A DNA stretch of 64,000 nucleotides, from positions 87,679,142 to 87,743,141 of the forward strand of contig CM049306.1 of NCBI GenBank assembly GCA_026874595.1. Direction: 5' to 3'. A model generated the notes under the pieces. It was not told where the DNA came from. It was given only the letters and a program-made list of their open reading frames with translations, and searched no databases. A program made the translations under genes and the position numbers. Of this stretch, positions 21,601-32,300 are shown piece after piece. Source of the stretch: Sipunculus nudus (taxonomy: Eukaryota; Annelida; Sipuncula; Golfingiida; Sipunculidae). The number at the start of each line of letters is the position of its first letter. Position 1 is the stretch's first letter.

Positions 21601-24600
21601 AACTGGTGGCGCCACCTGCAGCCATTTTTGCACAGCTCCTGTCTGTTTGTCTGCCATGGGATTAAATCACTCATATCTCGGCAGTGGTTTGACATATCTG
21701 GCTAAAATTTTGCAGGTTTATACATCCCCGACAGCTCTCTTGATTTTATGACAGGTGGAGCCACCTGCATTCTAGTATGCAGCAGACATCCAAGCTCATA
21801 TCTTGGGAACCGTTTGACCGATTGGGCCAAAGTTTTGCATGTGTATAGTTCTCACATAGCCCTTTATCATACGCAAAACTGGTGCCGTCACCTGCAACCA
21901 TTTTTGCTCAGCGTCCATCTGATCGTCTGCCACGGGCTAAAATCACTCATATACATGTAGTGGTTTGACTTATCTGCCTTAAATTTTGCATATGTATACA
22001 ACTGGGACGGCTTTCTGGATTTTGTGGTAGGGGGGGCAACCTTCATACACAATTTGGCTGCAGACATCCATACTAATATGCAACACTTCACTCTATTTCC
22101 CCTTGCCACTTAATCCATGCCTCACTTCACCCGTTCCACTCTGATTTAGGCGGATACACGTAGTCGCTTGTCGACTACCCGTATTCTAGTTTCCCTGTGA
22201 GTACTGTTGATTTAATTTTCTCAGAATGTAAACATAAGTATTTAATGTGTTTAAATCTGAAATTTGAAACTAAAAGGTTGAAAATTAGGCTAGTTATTGA
22301 ATTTTATCTTGAGGGTCTATTGTAGTCACTTGCTTTGTTCCAGATGCAGGTAGGCCACTCCAGGTCACTGGAAGTCAGCTATATTTCAGTCACTGGGGGA
22401 GATCCCCTGCTGTGACAGGTGTACAATTGTTCTCATATCACACCCCCTCCCCCCCCCCCCCCCCCCATGAATATATAAATATACATTTGTATGCATGATG
22501 TGGTGTTACATGACAAGATTGAGATTTTTGATGATGCAATTTAGAATTATGAATCAACGTTTATATTCAGAAATATATGTTATATTGGAAATGTATACAA
22601 ATTAAACTTAAAATAAAAAAATGAGGATCTAATACAAACATGTGTTCATTATTTTCGAGCCTCAGCAGAATTGGAGATCAGGCTTTGTTTGCCCTGAATG
22701 TTTATGCAAAAGTGTTGTTAATCCCATCTCTTCCCCCCCCCCCCCCGGCTGTCATTGATCCTTAGCACCTCACCGTCACCTGTGCACTGGGACATTAGTT
22801 ATTATTGCAAATGTGTACAATTTTTTCAATTTGAAAGATAATTGGATTAGAAAAAATTAAGATCTAATATTGAAACATATTCTTGCCCCAGGAGAATGGA
22901 ACATAAAGTGATCAGCTCTTGTCTGTCCATCATCTCTCAATTATCATTAAAGATATATACTAATTATGAAATTTTTCCTTTAAGCACTGTTGAAATAACT
23001 TTCATATGCTGTATGTGTACGGATTTAAGCCATTAAAGTCTGAAATTTGAAAGCAACTTATGTATTCAGATGTGTAATATTGCAGATGAAAAACTTTAAA
23101 ATATTAAAATATATTATCAGCTTTGTTTGTCTAACAGTCTGTCTGTTGGCTGTTTAATCCTGTAAGTATTGTTGAATTAAGTGGAAATCCTATATGTATA
23201 CACTATGTTAATACAGAGATGTTGTAACTCCCATCATTCCAGCCCTCCTCCCCCCCCCCCCCCCCAACCACCACCACCAGGTTCTTGCATCTGGGGACTG
23301 GAGACATCAGTTATATTTCAACTGTATACATTTTATAAAATAAAAATACATATATTTAATAATATATATTACGTAAAATAGATCCAATTGAGCAAATGTG
23401 TAAACTACTGAACTGTCAACAAACTTTAAAAAAGCCAGCCAATGATCATGGTAATAATATACATCTTATGTTCACAAACTGCTCACATGCTTCAATTTTG
23501 ACATTAGAGAATGCATGGTTTGGTCACAAAATATTATTTGCAACAATTTCTCACTCATCAATACAAACCAATCATGTCAACCAGCCATGGCATATATATT
23601 ACCTTTTCATCTTAGACTTGATCTCCATTATTATTTTAGATTTTTACCTTCAAGGCCAACTTCAGCTGAGCACAGTGACCCATATTTATAGCACCATGTC
23701 TTGAATGTTTACATCAAGTCATTGGATAACAGTGTTCCAGGCTGTTACATAACACCTTCACTCCTTTCCTACTGCTTCTGTGAGTGTCTGGGTCAGGCTG
23801 GGTCAGGCAGTAATTACCAGAGAGCCTTTCTCCTCTCTCTTTCCCTTTCTCTCTTTCTAGCTCTCTTTCTCTCTCTCTCTTTCTCTCTCTCTCACCCCTA
23901 TGCCTCCCTTCCTCCCTCCACCCCATTATGTTGACAGGTACTATAAACCTAATTTATTAGATATATATGTTGATGCAATTAAGAAATGTGAATCAACTGA
24001 AATATTCACATATATATGTTATACTCTAAATGTATAGTTACATTTTCAAACCTGGAAAAAAATGATGTTATAAAAAAGGGAATTTATGTAAAAATTGTTC
24101 ATAATTTCCTGGCTCAGAAGAATGGGAATTAAAATTATTTGCTTTGTTTCTCTAGCTTTCTTGCCTGTTTAAAATATTTAATAATTATGAATAAACTTTT
24201 TTTTCCTGTAAGCTCTGATTAATTAAATTTCATATCCTGTACGTATATGCAAGGGTATTGTAACTCCCACCATCCCCTTCCCCCACCCCACTAAGTCCTT
24301 GCTCCTTCGCACTGTCAACAATAGTGCTATTGCTATAGCATAAAATTTAATAATTTGAAGAAAATATATACAGAGAGACAGAGGCGTTGTAACTCCCATC
24401 GTAACCCCCCCCCCCCCTCCTTCAAGTCCTTCCGCCTGTGGAGTGGGGATTTTATAGCAACTGTATACATATCATAAAATAGAAAAAACAGTTTAATTAA
24501 AGTTTAAATTAAAAAAATTGGATCTCATTAGACAAATGTGTAAAATGTTGAACTGTCAACAGCCTGTCAAAAAGGTATCCAATGAAAGCGCAAGGTCAGA

Positions 24601-26336
24601 TCTTAAAATATTATTTGCAACAATTTCTTCAATCATATCAACCAACCATAGCCTAGATTACCTCTTTCTCTCAGACTTTATCTACATTTCATTATATTTT
24701 AGATTTTAACCTTCCAGGTGTTTAAGTACTGTTGAATGCTCCCTCCCTCTCTCTCTATCTCCTTTTCTCTCTACATCCAACCCTCCTTGCTGCCCACACT
24801 GTTTCCTTCTCCAAACCCCATCCCAATGTCAGCCTCAGTAAACGAGAACAAGTTGAATCAGATATATTCATATTTTTATATATTGTATAACTGTTTGTTG
24901 CCTATGTACGTGCCAGAAATTATGTCAATATTGTGTAATATGTAGATGTGATGGGCATCAATATAATGTACCTTGTCAAGACCTAAGAGATATCATGTCA
25001 TACAGTCACAATTCATAAATCCACTCTTCAGCATAGTTAATAATAACATTATATATGTCAAATTGAAATCTTGCAGACTTCTATACACTATAGATCCTTC
25101 AACAAATAGCCTTATCATCATTCTACCACTGCTTAGTGTACTGTCATTGCATTCATATTTGCTCAAATATATTGCTATTTTCAACTGCTCCCAAATAAAT
25201 AAAAAATAAACCACTATATTTACTCCATATTAATCCATCAGTCAGGTAATTTCATACATGATTTACTAGCATATTACATTATATTCCTTTATAATAGCCT
25301 AATAGGTCCATGATATTCATTAGTGTTGGGACGATATGGGTTTTTGATATCATGATAATTATTCAAATTTTATCGCGATATATCGTGATATCGCGATATT
25401 TTTAACTATATATAGTGGCATTAAATAAGGCATCAGTAATGATATTTATAACAACCACCTTTAAAGTCTTGACTTTATACAAGGGGCTAAGTATTTATAC
25501 ATTTATACCTATTGTGCCAGTACCACAGAATGACTCATTAGGTGATGTAAGTTGCATGAAGGTCCTGCAGGTGTGCAAGCTTGAGGCGTGGGAAGTCCTA
25601 CCCCCATCGTCGAATCACGCTTGTCAGAACTGTCCATCAGTTTCCTATAGCTACATAAAAGCTGGAGAATCTCGTCATACCAATCATGGCTAAATATACC
25701 ATTCCAATTTTATATGGCAAAATATGCAACCCGAATGGAATATTCTATTCAGTTGTGACACTTTTATGTTGACATTTTCGTTCCATGCAATAAAAGCATA
25801 AATATGTGGATTTATTGCTCTTTCATTGTAATATTTTTTCTCCTGGAATTCTCAAACTTTTGTCCACACAGATTCATCCGGCTACTTCCGGACATTTCCA
25901 ACTAATCCCGAAGTCTGTTAGCACACGGTTCCACCCACACGCGGACATTTCCGACTTATCCCGAAGTCTGTAAGCACACGGTTCCTCCCACACGCGTGTA
26001 TCCAAATATATGTGGTTTATAAAAATAAATGTGATTCTTTGAAATAAATTTATTTTAAACCTCAAGGGCTGAACCAAAATCGTGAATAAAAAATTGATAT
26101 CGTGGTATCGCAATAATAGGAAAGTTGACGGTATGATAACCGTAGCTGTCAGATATCGTGATAATACCGTATACCGGTAACCGTCCCAACCCTAATATTC
26201 ATAAGGTTTGTCGACTAAATATAGTATCACAATGTTGATACATTTATAGTTCAATCATGATCAGCTGAGCGCCGTGACCCATAGGTCCCTTGTTTATTTA
26301 TTCATATTTTACTTTTTTTATGAGAGAGAACGAGAG

Positions 26337-26378
<42 letters not shown>

Positions 26379-29300
26379 AGGAACGAGAACTAATTTTACT
26401 GATTAATATTTGTTTCACCTGTGACATTATAAATGAGATAACATAAATAATGTAGAGCAATTTGTTCAATATAAACTGCACTTTTAAATGAAAGTGTCAT
26501 TAAATAGCTATCATGTATGGTATCAAGTTATATCCGTGAAGAATAATTAATATTTTTAAAATCGACAAACATGACATTAAATTTTACGATAAACGTTATA
26601 ATCATTTAAACCTTGGATGTTACCCGAAGGAAATATTAAATAGTTGTGATGAAATGTAATACATTAGTTACATGTATTTGCGCAACAAGTGTGTTTCAAC
26701 GGAAAGACTTATTCATAATATACATATTTAGGCTGCATGTGTAAATGACAGGAAACGCACATAAATATTCAAAAGTTATGCATATGTTGAATAGTATATA
26801 ATATTTTTGTAGTAGTTTTTTATTATGATTCTTTATTATTTTTAAGAGAGGAAAATAAAAAGTTATGGATTCGATAAATATTGTGTATATTATTTATGTG
26901 TATGTGTATGTGTAGAAACAGAGAGAGAGAGTGAGAGAGAGCGCGCGCTAGGCTAAAACCTTCCTCTAAATCTCCATTAGTTTACACCCATTTTAATATT
27001 TTAGACATATGTAAATTTTCATATTAAATTATATATTGATTCACGTTATTGTATAGGCAAGGTCCAGGTACGGGCCGGGTTGGTAATTTGAATGGGCCGG
27101 GTTGGTAAGTACGGGCCGGGTTAGAAATGGGCCGAATTCACCTGTACCCATCTTGAGTGTGGTGATCCAGGGCGATTGTTTCAGACAGTGGTGTACAGTG
27201 CACATGTTACATCATCAGTGCCACGGCCCGCTCCATATCAAATAAATTTTTGGCAAAACTATAGAAACCGGGCTTCAGCCTGCCGCTGGTACAATGGGTG
27301 TCGCAAAATAAATTGTTTCCTGGAAAAGGCCGATACATATCATTTTTCTCAGAATTCCGGTATTTAATTTTGCTCATAGCTGGAGTTTATTATATTAGAG
27401 GAGGAGGGGTCCGGGGAACCTGGGTTCCCCGTCTGAAGGGGGGTGTGGGGGCGGAGCCCCCACCTAAAGCTTAATTTTCCTGTTAAAATAGTAAATGGTT
27501 TCCCATTTTCGCGATAGATGCCTCTTCAATCGCAGATATAAATGAACAAAAGTTGCTCCTGCTGGTATCTCGTCTTCACGGCTCACTTAGTAGCGTGTAG
27601 GGCTAATAGTCTAGAGATCGTAGGTTCAATTTCCCGATTCAGGTGACTTCTGATGCTTAGTAGTTGTTTATGTTAGAAGAGTTAAGTGTAGGGACATCTA
27701 CAGGGAAAAGCAGGAGTTAAAATAGGGAATGAGAGGAGACAATTTTATTTATATGTTCCTCAAAAGAAGCGAAGCCCGCGTTCTATAGTGGCTCCAAATT
27801 TTTAGCCATAGTTTTAGCCACACAAATTTTATTTTAGCCACGTTCCTTTTATTTTAGTCCCATTATTATTTTAGTCCAAAATTGTCATTTTTGTCACATA
27901 ATTGAGCAAATGAAATATAGAAAATCTGTTACTCCATCAAATGCTAAGTACTGTATTTCACGGTACTTAACATTCATAGTGACATAGTGACCACAAAGTA
28001 ACAGTTATTTCACAATCTGCCATAATCATGTCTTAACGCCTTATATTTGCAATTGTAATGGTAATTCGCCAATAATTTAGTCACCTGACATTTTCCCTAG
28101 CCATTCCGGTTGAACTTTAGTTTTTGGCTAAAAGTAATATAAGGTGCACGGGCCCTGCATCAGTGCTATGAGTGTCCTTGTAACTTGATCACTGGCTACA
28201 CAGGTTAATAACCAGGGTTACACACTGGATTGTTTCAGCTGAACAGGTGCCTGTGTCACATTTCAGCTTGGTGGGCCAGAAAGTTAGCCGTGATAATGTA
28301 ACACGTGCACTGCACACTGCTGGCTGAAACAATCACCCCCTCTCACGATCCTCTAACAGTGCATGCCTTCCCATCAGCCAGATAAATGAAAGTGGCAGAC
28401 TGTGGCTCTGTGTTTACAACAGAGCCACAACTGGGTCTACACACATGTCTGTCCTGTTTCATATTTTCATAATCTATTTTACAATAATGAGTACTATTTC
28501 TGCCTTAGATTACTTAAGTTTCCCTGTCATATATGCAATTTTTTATTTAAATAATTTTTTTCCCGACAAGGGTTTAAAGTTCTCCAGTTTACTTGAAGCT
28601 TTATATGTGGAGGTATCCTGGATACGTACTCCCATTATAATGCAGTTAGGGTTTTAGAAGCCTGAGGTCGATGTGTCTTCCTGACTCTGGGTACTCAGGC
28701 TTATTCCAGTCCCATGCCCTACATCCACATGATGCTTGAAAGTTCATTTGAATGTTTCGCGAGGGTTTCATTTTTAGCTCAGCTGACTTTCAATCATGCT
28801 GAGCTATAGCTATCACTCTTTGTCCGTCGTCTGTCTGTCGGTCTGTCTGTCTGTCTGTCTGTCCGTTAACTTGGCACAAATCGTAACTGCTGGACTTAGA
28901 ATCTTGTAACTTTACATTCTGAGAGGTCGATGAAAAATCTCCTTGGAATCCAGAAATTAGGTCTCTGTTACCCATATCCTTCGAGGTATTGGGTCCCAAA
29001 GTACCCCCCAGAATAGTCAGAAATTTCATACAAAAACTTCAAAATCTCATTAACTACATCACTGATAGTCATGATTTTTGGCATACATATTGATCATGAG
29101 ATGTTCCATCAGTTCCTGCAGACTGGTGGCGCCACCTGTATTTTTCGAATTTTTATGAATTTTTTTCTCTATTTTTGAGACCTTTAAAAATATGAACATC
29201 TGTTAACAAGGCACAAATCGTAAAGACTGGACCTAAAATCTTCATTCTTGACACAGTGAGAGACCTATGAAAAGTCTCCATCAAAACCAGAAATTAGGTC

Positions 29301-32300
29301 TCTGTTACGCAAATCCTTCGAGCTATGGGACCCAAAGTACCCCCCCAAAATAGTAATAAAATTTCATACAAAATTTCAAAATCTCATTAACTACATCACT
29401 GATGGTCAAGGTTTTGGCATAAATATTGATCATGAGATGTTTCATCAGTTTCTGTAGACTGGTGGCACCACCTGTATTTTTCAATTTTTTACGAATTGTT
29501 TTATCTATCTTTAGACCTTTAAAAATGTGAACATCTGCTAACAGGGCACAAATCTTAAAGACTTGACCTAGAATCTTCATTCTTGACACACAGGGAGACC
29601 CATGAAAAGTCTCCATGGAAACCTGAAATTAGGTCTGTTACCCATATCCTTTGAGCTGTGGGGCTCCCAATTACCCCACAGAATAATGGAAAATTTGATA
29701 AAAAAAACTGCAACATCTCAATAACTACAACACTGATGGACATGATTTTTGGCATACATATTGATCAAGAGGTGTTCCATCAGTTCCTGCAGACTGGTGG
29801 CACCACCTGTATTTTTTCAATTTTTTACGATTTTTTTTCTCTATTTTTGAGACCTTTAAAGATGTGGTTATCAGTCAACAGGGTACAGATCGTAACAACT
29901 GGACCTAGAATCTTCATTCTTGTCACGCAATGAGGCCCATGAAAAGTGTCTGTGGAAACCTGAAATTAGGTCTCTGTTTCCCATATCCTTCAAGCTTTAG
30001 GACTCCAAAGTATCCCTCAGAATAAAGAAAAATTTGATACAAAAGCTGAAGTATCTGAACAACAAATGAAGAGATCACCATGATTCTTTGCATGGATATT
30101 GATTATGGAGTGTTTCATCAGTTTCTGCAGACTGGTGGTGCCACCTATATTTTATTCAATTTTTCCAATTTTTTTCTCTATTTTTTGAGACTTTTAAGGA
30201 TGCTGTCATCTGTTTACATGGCATAAATTGTAACAACTGGACCTATAATCTTCATTCTTGTCATGCAAGGAGGCCCATGAAAAGTGTCTGTGGAAACCTG
30301 AAATTAGGTCTCTGTTACCCATATCCTTCAAGCTATAGGACTCCGAAGTATCCCTCAAAATAATGGAAAATTTGATACCAAAGCTGAAGTATCTGAACAA
30401 CTAATGCAGAGATCACCATGATTCTTTGCATGCATATTGACCATTAAGTCTTTTTATTAGTTTCTGCAGACTGGTGGAGCCACATGTATTTTTGACGCAT
30501 TTTTTCTCTTTTTTTGAGATATATAAATACAGACACAATCTTGGCCTGTTGGTTAATCTGTTTGATGCTTCAGTTGAATGGGTATATATTACCATTCAGA
30601 TGATAAAATTTCCTTTTGCAAATCTCTTCCCAGTCAGCTGAGCATCATGACCCATGGGTCACTTGATTGCTATTGCATCAGAACATGTTAAATCTAAGCA
30701 AGCAGCATCTGTATTGATTTAAAGTTTGGAAAAAATCCTACAATACCTAACTAATTTCTGGTTCAGTCATTAAATTAGGACTTGTATCACAGTCACCATG
30801 TATCACAGTCTGTGTGTACGGCTAATGCATGGGTGAGTTTCAAACCAGGCACAACTTAGGTTGCTGATGAGGTTGTTTTCAGAGGTCATCTTAGTTGTAA
30901 GTTGATGGGGCATCTTATTCCCAAGGGTTTTATATTTGTGATTATTTCACATTTGCAAATATCGCAAAATTAAAACCCTCATGAATAAAAAGGCAACCAC
31001 ATTACCCATCATGTTCAAGAACTTGGTTGAAACAACTTTTGTATCAAATTTGTCTTATTTGAGGATAAAATATGTTGTGCTTCAAAAGATACCATTTTCA
31101 CAAGAATCCTAGAAACAGTGAGCAAAAGTTCCACTGATTTGACCTTGAAGATCCAGGTCAGGGTCACCAGTTTTCAAGTTCATCTAAATTAGAATGTCAG
31201 GAGAGTCTTCATTACAGGGCATTGACACCTGACTCTTAAAAAGAATAAATTTGTCTCAATGAAATGTCAGTCTTCTGTATAATTTGAGGAAGATCACCCC
31301 AAACACTTAATATCAGCACCCACATCCACAAGTGGCTTAAGGTAGACAAGTGACAGCGCACAAAACCAAGGCTATCATGATGCTCCTCAATTATTCTCCC
31401 GTGTTATTCTTAAACTATCGAGAATAATTTTTTCTGACATGTCCGCCACATTTTAACAGTCACCAAATTTATAATGGTAACTTTAAAAATTAAATTAGGT
31501 TTGATTCTGTTGTGCTGTTGTTGAAGGAAAAACGTGTAATTAGGTAATGATAGAACTCTCGTGAACTACATTATGTTACGACATTTAACTGTGTGTGATT
31601 TCAGTGCTACCAGAAACCAGGGTTTTCATTCAGTTATTATTTTACAGATCATTTGTTTTCCCAAGAGGGTGTACCCAATAAATCTTGGGCTTCACGTTAA
31701 AATTGTGAAGAAATTTGCCATGTTTAAAGCCTGCATATTCATTTCATGACATAGTTCAATACTACGAGCCTGTCAAAGAATGCATTTTGGGTCACCTGAA
31801 GTTGGGACCTTAAATTAGGTTTTGTCATTTATCCTCCTAGGTTGAACTCTCCATTTCATAAAGCGAGAAACATATGTGTATATTTCTCTTTTACGAACCA
31901 CACACGTGGGTGAGAGCCTTGTTCAAATGTAAGACCAGACATCCTCAAATCTCTCACTGAAAGCAGGCGTTATTCATAATCCTTAATAGTGTTTGAGGTT
32001 GAGTGACCACGATGCACACATTCCGGTCATTGCTGAAGGCATTTTGGCTGTGTTTGGTCTAACCTCCGTGCAAGTCAGTAAAAATGGAAAAATCACTCAA
32101 AATTATATGTACATTAAAATGTTTTAAATCTCATATCGCCTATGTCACTGCAGGGATAATAACAATTAAAATGATGTATGGCACAGTGTTGTACTCAAAG
32201 TGGTTTTAGAGAACATTGCATACAAATGTGAACCCAATTCCTTTTATAAGTATTAGATTTAACTATGTGCACATTTAAATCGATGTATAAACAATAAATT

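Larger units (their letters stand above)
20442..22189 (+). mobile_element. Non-autonomous Helitron-like element, 1.75 kb
   Basis: The 5' end is A|TCCGCCAAAAC with a hairpin (gccaaaac / gttttgc). The 3' end has a 7-bp stem GTAGTCG/CGACTAC with a 5-nt loop (22160-22178), then 11 nt ending CTAG|T. TC...CTRR termini, a 3' subterminal hairpin and insertion between A and T without duplication are the Helitron hallmarks. Copy A2 provides a paralogous empty site near 46144-46153. It contains a (CCG)n tract and a 280-bp tandem array. No Rep/helicase frame. Confidence 0.8.
19168..26296 (+). mobile_element. Repeat family A, copy A1 (AGCTCAG hairpin-ended), about 7.1 kb with nested insertions
   Basis: Begins tttttAGCTCAGCTGACT with an imperfect palindrome (AGCTCAG...CTGAGCT), then a GTCCGTC tract, and ends near tcagctgagc...gacccataggtccc-ttgttt. 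The first 1.27 kb (to about 20440) aligns with copy A2 at 44836-46150 at high identity. Interrupted by a Helitron-like element (20442-22189) and a hAT-like element (25321-26194). The rest (22190-25320) has C-runs, CT-rich tracts and repeated aactcccatc phrases, and no gene. Confidence 0.7.
18989..27149. mobile_element. 8.16-kb DNA transposon with long TIRs and a perfect 8-bp target duplication
   Basis: The left end starts GGGTACAGGTGAATTCGG and the right end is its inverted copy. TIR similarity runs about 98-127 bp (18989-19115 and about 27052-27149), with internal reiterations of AACCCGGCCCGTAC-type words; the left TIR has two short extra duplications. The 8-mer atcttgag directly flanks both ends (18981-18988 and 27150-27157). 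No transposase frame was found, so it is non-autonomous; the interior is almost entirely a nested repeat of another family. An 8-bp duplication fits hAT, P, Merlin or Mutator-like superfamilies. TIR length argues against a typical hAT, and the terminal bases do not decide it. Confidence 0.85.

Noticed and set aside
20916-21751. Recurring 70-91 residue frames beginning MAPPTFTFTLQTSK
   Set aside because: They are the same frame seen in successive 280-bp tandem units; the period, not selection, produces them.
23181-24945. Short frames in the interior of family-A copy A1
   Set aside because: They lie in poly-C and CT-rich repeat sequence and show no family resemblance.
25415-25693. 92-residue frame inside the hAT-like element
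   Set aside because: No transposase motif (no DDE or zinc-finger pattern); the element is only 874 bp and is best read as non-autonomous.
27579-27650. Functional tRNA gene
   Set aside because: A B-box-like sequence is present, but no acceptor stem or convincing cloverleaf can be drawn.
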